This document shows positions 33,433-42,562 of a stretch of DNA of 64,000 nucleotides, in pieces. Made by a program: the position numbers and the translations under genes. The notes beneath the pieces were generated by a model. The model did not search any database. It worked only from the letters and a program-made list of their open reading frames with translations, and was not told where the DNA came from. How positions within the stretch are numbered: the stretch's first letter is position 1; every line of letters starts with the position of its first letter. Origin of the DNA: Acinetobacter calcoaceticus DSM 30006 = CIP 81.8 (GTDB taxonomy: Bacteria > Pseudomonadota > Gammaproteobacteria > Pseudomonadales > Moraxellaceae); assembly GCF_000368965.1 (NCBI RefSeq), contig NZ_KB849778.1, positions 248,001 through 312,000 of the forward strand, written 5' to 3'.

Positions 33433-34239
33433 ATGAGCGCTCATCTTTCTACATTTAAAAATTCAACAGCATTAATTACAGGAGCATCTTCAGGAATAGG
33501 CAAAGCCTATGCTCAAAAACTTGCATCTTTAGGGATTCATTTAATTTTGACTGCACGCTCCGAACAAAAGCTGAATGATTTAGCTGATGAACTTAGAAAA
33601 AAATATAACGTAAATGTTGAGGTTATCGTTTTAGATTTAGCTCAAGCGAATTCAGCTCAAATATTATTTGATGAAGTGCAGGCTAGAAAATTATCGGTAG
33701 AAATTTTAATTAACAACGCAGGATTTGGAAAATGGACTAAATTTCTAGATCAATCTGTATCTACCTATCAAGAAATGATCACGCTGAATATCAGCAGCGT
33801 AACGTCTTTATGTTATTTATTCTTGCCTCACATGCTTGCTAACAAAAAAGGCATCATGATTAATATTTCATCTACAGGAGCATTCCAACCTCTCCCCTAC
33901 ATTGCTGTTTATGGGGCAAGTAAATCTTACGTATTACAATTTACTGAGGCGCTGGCAGGAGAATATTCATCTTCGGGTGTTAAATTTCTAGCGGTTTGTC
34001 CGGGCAATACGGAAACCAATTTTACTCAGGTGGCAAATGCCGATACGAGTGGTATGAAAAGCTCTACAGTTGAGGATGTTGTATCTGCAACGGTTAAAGC
34101 ATTAGATAAGAATAAAGCAACGATTGTGGTGGGATGTAGCAACTATTTGACGTCTCAATTGCCTCGAATTCTTTCTCGTCAAAAGATGATTAATTTAGTT
34201 GAAGGGATGCTCAAAACCCGCGTTATCGATCCGTCATAA
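33433..34239 (+). CDS. SDR-family oxidoreductase, 268 aa
   Basis: This classical SDR has ALITGASSGIGKAYAQKL (TGxxxGIG), NNAGFGKW, a catalytic serine in INISSTGAF and Y-x3-K in YGASKSYVLQF. The C-terminal region (PGNTETNF, then a positively charged tail) is close to the YqjQ/DltE-like group, whose members reduce aldehydes or ketones of varied origin. GTTTATTACGGATAAATAAA precedes the ATG; the ribosome-binding site is weak. A MerR-type promoter 30 bp upstream and the MerR gene just before it indicate induction by the regulator's ligand. A terminator lies 15 bp downstream. Confidence 0.88.
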   Translation: MSAHLSTFKNSTALITGASSGIGKAYAQKLASLGIHLILTARSEQKLNDLADELRKKYNVNVEVIVLDLAQANSAQILFDEVQARKLSVEILINNAGFGKWTKFLDQSVSTYQEMITLNISSVTSLCYLFLPHMLANKKGIMINISSTGAFQPLPYIAVYGASKSYVLQFTEALAGEYSSSGVKFLAVCPGNTETNFTQVANADTSGMKSSTVEDVVSATVKALDKNKATIVVGCSNYLTSQLPRILSRQKMINLVEGMLKTRVIDPS

Positions 34240-34253
34240 AGCTAGTTCAATTT

Positions 34254-34283
34254 AAAAGATTAAGGGCTATCTCTTAATCTTTT
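34254..34283. terminator. Bidirectional terminator
   Basis: AAAAGATTAAG and CTTAATCTTTT pair perfectly around GGCTATCT. The right arm overlaps the stop codon of the GlpM-like gene on the minus strand. Confidence 0.85.
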
Positions 34284-34623
34284 AATGCTGAAATAGTTGC
34301 CAGCCATAAATTAAACCTGCCGCGGCAACCACCCAACACAGTGTTGCCAAACCTAGACATGACCACATCGACAGACGCGTTGCAAGTACATAGACCGCCA
34401 CTAAATAAATGGCATATGGAATAAGTGACCATAGGCCAAACAGAGCTGTTTTCTGTAAAGCCTCAGCTCCTTTTTGCTGATAAACAATCACATGGGCAAT
34501 CAAAGCAAAGGTAGGAAAAAGCGGGACTAAACCTGCAATATAAAATGCCTTACTTTTCGATAAAACCGAAATGATGAGAACAACCCCAGCCCCCAACATA
34601 CATTTTAAAAATAACGCCCACAT
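34282..34623 (-). CDS. GlpM-family inner-membrane protein, 113 aa
   Basis: Four hydrophobic helices span residues 4-110. The segment SKSKAFYIAGLVPLFPTFALIAHVIVYQQKG is the GlpM hallmark. GlpM was first noted near Pseudomonas glycerol genes and was connected with alginate production, but its molecular activity is unknown. No glp gene is seen here. It lies 53 bp downstream of the DUF1304 gene on the same strand, and the two small membrane proteins may be co-transcribed. Confidence 0.8.
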   Translation of the reverse strand: MWALFLKCMLGAGVVLIISVLSKSKAFYIAGLVPLFPTFALIAHVIVYQQKGAEALQKTALFGLWSLIPYAIYLVAVYVLATRLSMWSCLGLATLCWVVAAAGLIYGWQLFQH

Positions 34624-34675
34624 GTGCTTATCCTATCTGGTCATTTCCATATCAAAACGCTGTATTGTGCGCTTT

Positions 34676-35029
34676 TCAGAAAAAATTAACAGCGACCAAA
34701 GCAATCAGTGCTGGAACTGCCTGAATATAAATAATCTTTTTACTGGCTGTCAGTCCGCCATAAATACCTGCAATGAGCACACAGCCTAAAAAGAAATTGG
34801 CAATTGATGTCGCAAACGGTGCATCTGCAAATAAAGCCCAGAATAAACCCGCAGCCAAAAAGCCATTATAAAGACCTTGGTTTTGTGCCATCACTTTGGT
34901 GAGTTTTGCTTTTTCTGCATTATTTCCAAAGGCTTTCATGCCATAGGGCTTGTCCCACAAAAACATCTCTAACACTAAAATATAGACATGTAATATTGCA
35001 ATTAAACCCACTAAAACTTGTCCGATCAT
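34676..35029 (-). CDS. DUF1304 small membrane protein, 117 aa
   Basis: Four predicted helices with the DUF1304 features: an N-terminal ALHVYILVLEMFLW-type helix (here AILHVYILVLEMFLWDKP), the polar stretch AEKAKLTKVMAQNQGLYNGFLAAGLFW and a last helix containing QAVPALIAL. The family has no known activity. AAGGAAAATTGT precedes the ATG at 35029. Members often sit beside oxidoreductases or TetR regulators, and an MDR-TetR pair is the next unit here. Confidence 0.83.
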   Translation of the reverse strand: MIGQVLVGLIAILHVYILVLEMFLWDKPYGMKAFGNNAEKAKLTKVMAQNQGLYNGFLAAGLFWALFADAPFATSIANFFLGCVLIAGIYGGLTASKKIIYIQAVPALIALVAVNFF

Positions 35030-35060
35030 ACAATTTTCCTTTTTATTTTAAAGATATGAA

Positions 35061-35088
35061 AAAAGATCAGTCTCTCGACTGATCTTTT
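35061..35088. terminator. Intrinsic terminator
   Basis: AAAAGATCAGTC and GACTGATCTTTT pair perfectly around TCTC. On the minus strand it lies six bases after the oxidoreductase stop; it is usable in both directions. Confidence 0.9.
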
Positions 35089-35094
35089 AGTGTT

Positions 35095-36072
35095 TTACGG
35101 CTTTAACAATACTTTGCCTTGACGAGCACCTTGAGTTGCTCTTTGAGCAGCTGTTTTAATCTCATCAAAACTAAATACACCTTCAACAGGCAGAGTTAAT
35201 TTTTTCTGAGTCGCTAACGTTAATAACTCGACAATAAGCTCTTTTTTGCGTTCTGCTGGCATTTCTTTGTTGACCACACTCGCCCAGAAACCTTTTACAG
35301 TCGCTTGTTTAAAGATGAGATCACCAGATGAAATTTGCATGGTTTCACCTGTCATACTTCCAAACGAAACCAATAGGCTATTTTCACTGAGCAAGTTCAG
35401 CATTTCACCACTTGCACTTCCGCCAATCGAGTCCACACCAGCAATTAAAGGTTGGTCACCATGAAGCTGTTTAACTTGCTCTTTCCAGTTAGGCTGATCG
35501 GTTGCTACAACATGTTGAATGCCTAATGCTTGCATCTCTGCAATTGCGTCAGTACGACGAACTAGATTAATTACGGGTAAACCACGTGCCTGTGCAATCA
35601 TCGCAACAGTTTTACCTACTGCACCATTCGCTGTGTTTTGAATTAACCATTGACCTGGTTGAACATTTACAAAGTCCAACAGCATGAGGGCACTAATTGG
35701 CATACCAATCAGCTGTGCTGCTGTTTCGTCATCAATTTCATTATTGAGTGGAATAAGCCCTTGAGCTGGTGCAATAAAGTATTCAGCCCAACTACCATGC
35801 ACAGCTGCAACTGCAATACGTTGCCCTACCTGTACATGAGTAACGCCTTCACCCAACGCATCTACAATACCAACGGCTTCACTACCACCAATAGCGGGTA
35901 AAGTAGGCTTGTAGCCATAACTTCCACGTACCGTCCATACATCATGATTATGGATTGGAGACATGATTGTTTTAATACGAACTTCGCCTGCTTTTGGTTC
36001 TGGCTTTGGCATATCCGCCTGCTCTAAAACGTCTACAGGTTCGCCAAAATTACCATGGATAATACTTCGCAT
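35095..36072 (-). CDS. MDR-family NAD(P)H-dependent oxidoreductase (quinone-reductase-like), 325 aa
   Basis: This medium-chain dehydrogenase/reductase has the GroES-like half at residues 1-125 (PKAGEVRIKTIMSPIHNHDVWTVRG) and a Rossmann half with NGAVGKTVAMIAQARGLPVINLVRR at about 148-172. It lacks the cysteine set for structural zinc, so it belongs to the zinc-free quinone-oxidoreductase/enoyl-reductase branch. It should reduce quinones or alpha,beta-unsaturated carbonyls with NADPH. The stop of the upstream TetR gene is three bases before its ATG, so they form an operon, probably induced by electrophiles through the TetR protein. Confidence 0.88.
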   Translation of the reverse strand: MRSIIHGNFGEPVDVLEQADMPKPEPKAGEVRIKTIMSPIHNHDVWTVRGSYGYKPTLPAIGGSEAVGIVDALGEGVTHVQVGQRIAVAAVHGSWAEYFIAPAQGLIPLNNEIDDETAAQLIGMPISALMLLDFVNVQPGQWLIQNTANGAVGKTVAMIAQARGLPVINLVRRTDAIAEMQALGIQHVVATDQPNWKEQVKQLHGDQPLIAGVDSIGGSASGEMLNLLSENSLLVSFGSMTGETMQISSGDLIFKQATVKGFWASVVNKEMPAERKKELIVELLTLATQKKLTLPVEGVFSFDEIKTAAQRATQGARQGKVLLKP

Positions 36073-36075
36073 GCT

Positions 36076-36678
36076 TTATTCCTCTATCGGTTTTAAGAGT
36101 TGTTGGGTGGTTTCTAAAGCTAGATGTAGATGTGCTTTGTCTTGCGACAATTTTGTGAGTAAAGCGGCACCTAACCATAACTGATACATGACTTGCGCAG
36201 TTTTTAAAGGGTCAATGTGTTTTGGAATTGATCCTTCTTGTTGGCCTTCTTTGAGTAGCAAAGCCAAACGTTGCGTTAATTTGTGCACACCGTCATTGAG
36301 AATTTGGCGCATATCTTCCGATAAATCGGAAACCTCGGCTGCCAGTTTCACAATCAGGCAGTTTTCAGCCCAGCTACCATTTACTGGGTCATCAATCCAT
36401 GCCTGCCATAACGCCATTAAACGGGCGTGGGCACTTTGTTCACTGTGCTGCCAAAGCTGTTCCATACGAACTTTATAGTCAGCCATGTATTGCTCTAGCA
36501 ACGCACAGCCAAATGCCTCTTTCGAAGCAAAGTAGTGATAGAACGAACCTTTAGGTACGTCACAAGCCTTTAAAATTTCTTGTAAACCAACGCCGACAAA
36601 TCCTTTGTGTAATACCAGCTCAAAACTGGTATCCAAAATGTGTTGTCGTGTGGTTTCGCTTTTATTTAATCGTTTCAT
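36076..36678 (-). CDS. TetR-family transcriptional regulator, 200 aa
   Basis: The N-terminal helix-turn-helix (TRQHILDTSFELVLHKGFVGVGLQEILKACDVPKGSFYHYFASKEAF in outline) belongs to the AcuR/NemR-like set that controls electrophile-handling oxidoreductases. The ligand domain contains one cysteine near position 108 (WAENCLIVKL), conserved in NemR-like regulators as the redox-sensing residue. The frame opens at 36696; the ATG at 36678 (MKRLNKSETT) gives the usual short N-terminus. A TAGAC-N5-GTCTA dyad lies 22 bp upstream. It is co-transcribed with the oxidoreductase. Confidence 0.88.
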   Translation of the reverse strand: MKRLNKSETTRQHILDTSFELVLHKGFVGVGLQEILKACDVPKGSFYHYFASKEAFGCALLEQYMADYKVRMEQLWQHSEQSAHARLMALWQAWIDDPVNGSWAENCLIVKLAAEVSDLSEDMRQILNDGVHKLTQRLALLLKEGQQEGSIPKHIDPLKTAQVMYQLWLGAALLTKLSQDKAHLHLALETTQQLLKPIEE

Positions 36679-36699
36679 ACAGACACAATACTCCACTAT

Positions 36700-36714
36700 T
36701 AGACCAGTCGTCTA
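36700..36714. promoter_or_regulatory. TetR/AcuR-type operator
   Basis: TAGAC-CAGTC-GTCTA, a 15-bp dyad just upstream of the tetR start. It resembles the TAGACC…GGTCTA boxes of NemR/AcuR regulators and is the likely autoregulatory site. The remaining bases to uvrA at 36974 are AT-rich and should hold the uvrA promoter. Confidence 0.65.
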
Positions 36715-36973
36715 GTAAAATTATGTTGCTCATTAAAATTTGCTAAGAGTAGAAATCAAAAGAGAGGAATGTTAAAAATACAACCTGCTTAATTAAACAA
36801 ATTTTGTCGATTGTCGTTTAACCGTCACAATTTGTCGCTTTAAATCATTTTGTACCACTTGAACAATTTTAAATCGTTATCATATATAGGGTCTGTTGTT
36901 TATAACCAGTCACACTGCACGAGACTGATCAATCAACACCTAAATTTTCATTAATACATAATTGAGATGTTTT

Positions 36974-39805
36974 ATGAGCCAAAGTCATATCCGTATTCGA
37001 GGCGCACGTACCCATAATTTAAAAAATGTGTCTCTCGATATTCCACGCGATAAATTTGTGGTAATTACGGGGTTATCAGGTTCAGGAAAATCTTCTCTTG
37101 CCTTCGATACCCTCTATGCCGAAGGACAACGCCGCTACGTCGAATCACTTTCGGCCTATGCCCGCCAGTTTTTATCGCAAATGGAAAAGCCTGAAGTAGA
37201 CTCGATTGAAGGTTTATCTCCAGCGATTGCGATTGAGCAAAAATCTACTAGTCACAACCCACGATCGACAGTCGGTACTATTACTGAAATTTACGACTAT
37301 TTACGCTTGCTCTATGCACGTGTCGGCACACCGTACTGCCCTGAACACGACTTGCCGATGGTCGCGCAAACTGTTTCTGAAATGGTCGATGCAGTAAAAA
37401 CACTTGAAGAAGGCACAGCACTGATGTTGCTTGCCCCAGTGGTGCGTGAGCGTAAAGGTGAATACAGCAACTTGTTCGAACAACTACAAGGTCAAGGTTT
37501 TGTTCGTGCGCGTGTTGATGGCGAAATCATTGATATTGATACGCCACCTGAACTCGATAAAAAGAAAAAGCACACCATTGAAGTTGTTGTTGACCGTTTT
37601 AAAGTACGCGAAGATTTAGGTAACCGTATTGCCGAATCATTTGAAACTGCATTACGTTTAGGCGGTGATATTGCAGTTTTGTCATGGATGAATGGCGAAC
37701 ACCCAGACCGTGTTTTTTCTGCAAAACACTCATGCCCTAAATGTGATCGTGCTGTGGCAGAACTTGAGCCTCGCTTATTTTCATTTAACAACCCGTTTGG
37801 TGCCTGCCCTGTTTGTGATGGTTTAGGTACTCGCAGTCATTTTAGCTCTGAAAAGCTCATTCCAAATCCTGAACTTGCGATTAGTGAAGGTGCAATTCGT
37901 GGTTGGGATCGTCAACGTCCTTATTATTATTCGATGCTGCAAAAAGTTGCCGACCATTTTGGTTTCCAACTTGATACGCCTTGGAACCAGTTAGATAAAG
38001 ATACTCAAAAGAAATTTTTACAAGGTACTGGCAAAGAAAAAGTCGATTTAAGTTATATCGATGAACGTGGCCGCAAACACACGCGCGTACAACCTTTTGA
38101 AGGAATTTTGCCGCACCTTGAACGTCGTTACCGTGAAACTGAAAGTAACTATGTACGAGACGATTTAGCTCAATATTTATCTAATGCCGCTTGCGATGCC
38201 TGCGATGGTTCACGTCTAAATGAAATTTCACGCAACGTTCGGGTCAAAGATAAGACCATTGCACAAATCACCAAGATGTCGATTGGGGATGCAGAAAACT
38301 ATTATCAAGATCTCAATCTTGAAGGCGCTAAAGGTGAAATCGCCGATAAAATCTTTAAAGAGATTCGTGAGCGTTTACACTTCCTCGTCAGTGTCGGCTT
38401 AAATTATCTCAGTCTCGCTCGTTCGGCAGAAACCTTGTCTGGTGGTGAAGCTCAGCGTATTCGTCTCGCTTCGCAAATTGGTGCAGGTTTGATGGGCGTG
38501 ATGTATGTACTCGATGAACCATCTATCGGTCTGCATCAACGTGATAATGATCGCCTACTACAAACCTTAATTCGCTTACGTGATTTGGGTAACACCGTGC
38601 TTGTGGTTGAACACGATGAAGATGCGATTCGTGCTGCGGATCATATTATTGATATCGGACCGGGTGCAGGGATTCATGGCGGTGTCATTATCGGGGAAGG
38701 TAGCTATGACGAGATTGCAAACAATAAAGACTCTCTTACAGGTCAATATCTTTCAGGCAGCCTCAAAATTGCGATACCTACACAACGTACCCAATCACCA
38801 CGTCCAGATGAATTCATCAAACTCTCTGGTGCAAGTGGTCATAACCTACAGAATGTCGATCTCACCATTCCGCTCGGCATTATGACGTGTGTGACTGGCG
38901 TTTCAGGTTCCGGTAAATCAACACTGATTAACCGTACTTTGCTTCCATTGGCAGCAACACAACTCAATGGTGCAACCACGTTAACGGCTGAAAAGTTTGA
39001 CTCAATTGATGGCCTGCAACATCTGGATAAGGTCGTCGATATTGACCAAAGCCCAATTGGACGTACACCACGTTCTAATCCAGCTACCTATACGGGTTTG
39101 TTTACGCCTATTCGTGAGTTATTTGCGCAAACGCCTGAAGCCAAAGCGCGTGGTTATAGCGCAGGTCGTTTCTCGTTTAACGTGAAAGGTGGACGTTGTG
39201 AAGCCTGTGAAGGTGATGGCATGATCAAGGTCGCGATGCATTTCCTACCTGATATGTATGTGCCTTGTGATGCTTGTCATGGCAAGCGTTATAACCGTGA
39301 AACTTTAGAAGTTGGTTATAAAGGCAAGAACATTTCAGACGTATTAGAAATGACCGTTGAAGATGCGGCTGAGTTCTTTAATGCAATTCCTGTGATTCAT
39401 CGTCGTTTAGATACTTTAATGCAAGTAGGCCTGGGATATATTCGTTTAGGTCAAGCTGCAACGACACTTTCAGGCGGTGAAGCGCAACGCGTTAAATTAG
39501 CTCGCGAGTTAGCAAAACGTGATACGGGTAAAACCTTATATATCTTGGATGAGCCGACGACAGGCTTACATTTCCATGATATTGCCAAGCTACTCGACAT
39601 TTTGTACGAGCTACGCAACAAGGGTAATACCATTGTGGTGATTGAACATAACCTTGATGTGATTAAAACAGCGGACTGGGTTGTCGACTTAGGCCCTGAA
39701 GGTGGTTCAGGCGGTGGGATGATCATTGCCGAAGGCACACCTGAACAAGTGGCTGATGTTGAAATTTCTCATACTGGGCGTTTCTTAAAGCCGATGTTGA
39801 AGTAA
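36974..39805 (+). CDS. uvrA: Excinuclease ABC subunit A, 943 aa
   Basis: UvrA finds bulky DNA damage and loads UvrB. Two ABC ATPase modules are visible: Walker [10 protein letters not shown] near residue 32 and GVSGSGKST near 640, ABC signatures [12 protein letters not shown] and [12 protein letters not shown], and Walker [11 protein letters not shown] and [10 protein letters not shown]. The zinc cysteines C-x2-C…C-x2-C (CPKCDRAV…CPVCDG, and CEACEGDG…CDACHGKR) are all present. The length is normal. The frame opens at a TTG at 36962, but the ATG at 36974 ([16 protein letters not shown]) is the usual start. It is a single-gene unit with its own terminator. Confidence 0.98.
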   Translation: MSQSHIRIRGARTHNLKNVSLDIPRDKFVVITGLSGSGKSSLAFDTLYAEGQRRYVESLSAYARQFLSQMEKPEVDSIEGLSPAIAIEQKSTSHNPRSTVGTITEIYDYLRLLYARVGTPYCPEHDLPMVAQTVSEMVDAVKTLEEGTALMLLAPVVRERKGEYSNLFEQLQGQGFVRARVDGEIIDIDTPPELDKKKKHTIEVVVDRFKVREDLGNRIAESFETALRLGGDIAVLSWMNGEHPDRVFSAKHSCPKCDRAVAELEPRLFSFNNPFGACPVCDGLGTRSHFSSEKLIPNPELAISEGAIRGWDRQRPYYYSMLQKVADHFGFQLDTPWNQLDKDTQKKFLQGTGKEKVDLSYIDERGRKHTRVQPFEGILPHLERRYRETESNYVRDDLAQYLSNAACDACDGSRLNEISRNVRVKDKTIAQITKMSIGDAENYYQDLNLEGAKGEIADKIFKEIRERLHFLVSVGLNYLSLARSAETLSGGEAQRIRLASQIGAGLMGVMYVLDEPSIGLHQRDNDRLLQTLIRLRDLGNTVLVVEHDEDAIRAADHIIDIGPGAGIHGGVIIGEGSYDEIANNKDSLTGQYLSGSLKIAIPTQRTQSPRPDEFIKLSGASGHNLQNVDLTIPLGIMTCVTGVSGSGKSTLINRTLLPLAATQLNGATTLTAEKFDSIDGLQHLDKVVDIDQSPIGRTPRSNPATYTGLFTPIRELFAQTPEAKARGYSAGRFSFNVKGGRCEACEGDGMIKVAMHFLPDMYVPCDACHGKRYNRETLEVGYKGKNISDVLEMTVEDAAEFFNAIPVIHRRLDTLMQVGLGYIRLGQAATTLSGGEAQRVKLARELAKRDTGKTLYILDEPTTGLHFHDIAKLLDILYELRNKGNTIVVIEHNLDVIKTADWVVDLGPEGGSGGGMIIAEGTPEQVADVEISHTGRFLKPMLK

Positions 39806-39815
39806 TTTATTGAAT

Positions 39816-39847
39816 AAAAAAGCCGGAAATCATTTCCGGCTTTTTTA
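39816..39847. terminator. Bidirectional terminator between uvrA and the GGDEF gene
   Basis: AAAAAAGCCGGAAAT pairs with ATTTCCGGCTTTTTT. It overlaps the stop codon of the convergent GGDEF gene. Confidence 0.93.
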
Positions 39848-41554
39848 TCCCTCAACTGCATTTCGTCCTCGGGCCTTAGCTCTTAATAGTGAACGGTCAG
39901 CTCTCTCTAAGAGTTCTATCCAACTCGCCGCTCCTATCGCAAAACCAATACTGACAGACACATGCAATTTTTCATCTGAACCGGACAAATCAATTTCTTG
40001 TAAAGAAATCGCAATCCGAATTTTTTCTGCTAAAAGTCGCGCATCTACAAATTGCACCTGCTCTAATAATATTAAAAATTCATCTCCGCCATAACGAACA
40101 ATTAAATCTGAACTTCTTATATTTTGCTTTAATTGCTCAGCAATATTAACAATGACATGATCACCTACAATATGCCCATATTGGTCATTCACCTGTTTAA
40201 AACGATCAATATCTATAATCATTAAACAAGTCTGCGTAAATTTTTGAGGGTAACTTTCAACAATTTTTAAATATTCAGATAAAGCGAGACGGTTGGACAC
40301 ACCAGTTAATGGGTCTGTATTAGCAATATTTTTTAATTGAAATTCAAAAGCATCGCGTTGTTGCAACATACGTTGTAATCGATCAATCGCCTCAAATAGG
40401 GAAAAAAATTCACCTTTTGTTGTTACATTCATCTCATCTGTCCAATGATCAGAACTATGCGATAAATCTAAAATTAAAGTCCTCGCTTTAATTAAAGGGG
40501 AAAACACTCTTCTTTGCGCATAATTAAGTGTAAGTAACGCTGTGGCTAAAGAAATTAAAGAAATTAATAACGTTAAGAGAAAATCATTTCGAGCAATTAC
40601 ATTTTCTTGAGTGGCAATTACAACACTTTCATCAAGAATATAACTTTGTAAATCAACCACAGTGGTAAATTTACCCACGATTGCTTCTGTCAATTGAGTG
40701 CCATTTAAATAATATGGCTCCCCCTTTTGGCTTTCTTCTAATAACTTTTCTACAATCGGAATACCTTTGTCGATAAATTCTGATTTCACTCGGGAATATA
40801 ACCGACGGTATTCTGGGGTCTTTGCCTGTTCAGGCTGCAAGGTATCGACCAAAATCCATAAATATCTAGACTGATGCTGAGTTTGTAGAGAACGCGCACG
40901 ATTATTACTTGGAATTTCTTCATTAAAGCTCACAGGAGCAATAATATTAGATGCCATACGTCCAGCCTGATCTCGCATATCGGTCAGAACTATAATCAAC
41001 GTAAAGTAATTAGAAATACGGCTATCTTTACTTTTTAGCTGCAACATCAGTTTTTGCAGTATTTCCCTACAATTATCCCATGCTCCAAACATCCCTAAAA
41101 TGGCATTATCCATTTGGACGGAAGTTCGCGCTCCATATGGAATTTCACCATAATAGTCGACCACATGCCGCGCTTGTCTAAGATTTTCTTTGAAGTTGGT
41201 TTGAAGCTCATTTGCTAATGAAACATAACCTGCTTGTTGTAAGATAAGGATACTTGTATCAATTTGCGCATCGACAATTAAACGAAATTTTTTTAATTCT
41301 TGCTGATTCTTTAATAAATCATGAGGACTGCTCGACATCATTTTGTTGGCTGGAGCACGCTCCTTAGAAACTTTATAGGCAATATCGGCTACAGCTCTTA
41401 AGCTTTTTATTTCGGCTAAGGCTTGTCTAGTTTTTATATAATCCTGATAGCTTCCCACAATGAGGGGGATCGCCATGAATAATAAGGACAAAATAATAAC
41501 CAGCATAAAAAAGAACAGTCGATTACTAATATGCTCTGAACGTAACCCTGACAT
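39845..41554 (-). CDS. Membrane-bound diguanylate cyclase (GGDEF), 569 aa
   Basis: The protein should make cyclic di-GMP from two GTP at the inner membrane. A first helix (residues 13-32) and a second near 330-350 bracket a large periplasmic sensor region of about 290 residues that I do not recognise. A HAMP-like linker follows, then the catalytic domain with DPLTGVSNRLAL, the active loop GGDEF at 489-493 and the inhibitory-site motif RSSD five residues before it. All key residues are intact, so it should be active and product-inhibited. No EAL domain is present. The ATG at 41554 fits a short N-terminal tail. No partner gene is adjacent. Confidence 0.92.
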   Translation of the reverse strand: MSGLRSEHISNRLFFFMLVIILSLLFMAIPLIVGSYQDYIKTRQALAEIKSLRAVADIAYKVSKERAPANKMMSSSPHDLLKNQQELKKFRLIVDAQIDTSILILQQAGYVSLANELQTNFKENLRQARHVVDYYGEIPYGARTSVQMDNAILGMFGAWDNCREILQKLMLQLKSKDSRISNYFTLIIVLTDMRDQAGRMASNIIAPVSFNEEIPSNNRARSLQTQHQSRYLWILVDTLQPEQAKTPEYRRLYSRVKSEFIDKGIPIVEKLLEESQKGEPYYLNGTQLTEAIVGKFTTVVDLQSYILDESVVIATQENVIARNDFLLTLLISLISLATALLTLNYAQRRVFSPLIKARTLILDLSHSSDHWTDEMNVTTKGEFFSLFEAIDRLQRMLQQRDAFEFQLKNIANTDPLTGVSNRLALSEYLKIVESYPQKFTQTCLMIIDIDRFKQVNDQYGHIVGDHVIVNIAEQLKQNIRSSDLIVRYGGDEFLILLEQVQFVDARLLAEKIRIAISLQEIDLSGSDEKLHVSVSIGFAIGAASWIELLERADRSLLRAKARGRNAVEG

Positions 41555-41806
41555 TTCTAGCTGGTACTCCGTAAATGTCCTGCCATTTTTACTACGATAT
41601 AAATTAGGCTTAAATCCATCCTAGCATTTTAATAACTAGAATTTCATCAATAAACCCTTCATTTCTCTTTTAATAATTATACGTTTCCTACATTTTAGTA
41701 AGCTTAAATAATAAACGGGATCGAAAAATTAAATGATATTTATAAAAAAACTCTATTTTACAGATTAAAAATTTTTAGCAATGATAGTAAAACATATTTA
41801 GTTATC

Positions 41807-41863
41807 CTCTTGGATGCACTTCTCCCAGCATCCACTGCCCAGCTTTTAGCTGGGTTCTTTTTG
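41807..41863 (+). ncRNA. Short double-hairpin transcript candidate
   Basis: TGGATGC (41811-41817) pairs with GCATCCA (41828-41834); three bases later CCCAGC (41838-41843) pairs with GCTGGG (41849-41854), followed by TTCTTTTT. TATTTA at 41795-41800 could be the -10. The form (two compact hairpins, the last a terminator, with a TTCTCCCA loop) recalls the multicopy C4-like small RNAs reported in Acinetobacter; I recall this from the literature only loosely. Confidence 0.5.
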
Positions 41864-41925
41864 ATCTATTATTTTCCAATAAATTTCATATAATTTTTCT
41901 TATAATTTTAAGATTTTCTTATAGA

Positions 41926-42037
41926 TAAAAAAAAGCTCAACCTTGGGGAAAGCTGAGCTCATAAAATCTGATGTGCTACACACATCGTATCTGGGAAAGC
42001 ACTTTAAACCCTAAAAACGTTAGGTAGTGAACTTTGC
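41926..42037 (-). ncRNA. Candidate small RNA with promoter and terminator, about 110 nt
   Basis: On the minus strand a TTTACA-N17-CATAAT promoter (42072-42044) predicts a start near 42037. The transcript would contain the hairpin GATGTG-TGTAG-CACATC (41968-41990 region), then a terminator AGCTCA…TGAGCT (41959-41934) with an inner CTT/AAG pairing and T8. The motif CTTTCCC occurs twice, once at the start and once in the terminator loop, and could be a seed. No frame of more than a few codons fits. It lies between the diguanylate cyclase and the porin and is transcribed away from the porin. Confidence 0.55.
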
Positions 42038-42043
42038 AATTGA

Positions 42044-42072
42044 ATTATGTGACTTATCTCTACTTTTGTAAA
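42044..42072 (-). promoter_or_regulatory. Promoter of the minus-strand sRNA candidate
   Basis: TTTACA (42072-42067) and CATAAT (42049-42044), 17-bp spacer, read on the minus strand. Confidence 0.55.
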
Positions 42073-42496
42073 GTCGATTAAATTAATCAGAATTCAAAAT
42101 TTAATCGATTTTTCAACTTAAAATAGAGATTTCTTTTATCTTATTCACTTATATAATAATTAAAAATAGTTAAATTTTTTAGTTAAACTAATCTAAATAT
42201 TGTTAACTATTGCTCAAAATATTACAAATTCGACAAGAAAACGATGTTTTTTTATTCGCATTGTAAACAATATTATACTTTCATTAATGTTAAAACCGAT
42301 TAATATAATCTATTTTTCCAATCACAATTGTAATAACTTTTAAACATTTACTTCTAAACTCCCTATGAAATATAATTATTAGCCTCTTGTAAATGTTCAT
42401 TTTTTTATCAGGTTGACAATTTACTTTTCATTTGATTAGTTTTTCACCAATTTTAACATAAGTGTCAAATATCTTTAACATTCCTTTTTTTCATTA

Positions 42497-42524
42497 TTGA
42501 CTTCATAAATTGTTACAATACAAT
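42497..42524 (+). promoter_or_regulatory. Likely promoter of omp33-36
   Basis: TTGACT (42497-42502) and TACAAT (42519-42524) are 16 bp apart, placing the start near 42531 and giving a leader of about 30 nt before the ATG at 42563. Confidence 0.6.
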
Positions 42525-42562
42525 GACCCCAGCTTTATCTCTTGTTATTGCTGGAAATGATT

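Larger units (their letters stand above)
41555..42562. other. 1-kb AT-rich gap holding two candidate sRNAs and the porin promoter
   Basis: No protein frame is convincing. The gap holds a plus-strand double hairpin (41807-41863), a minus-strand candidate RNA (41926-42037) and the porin promoter near 42500. Bases 42080-42480 are strongly AT-rich with short A and T runs and nothing else I can support; such DNA upstream of a highly expressed porin may be curved or bound by H-NS. Confidence 0.6.

Noticed and set aside
36840-36960. LexA-type SOS box before uvrA
   Set aside because: No CTG-N10-CAG dyad is present, and Acinetobacter lacks a standard LexA.
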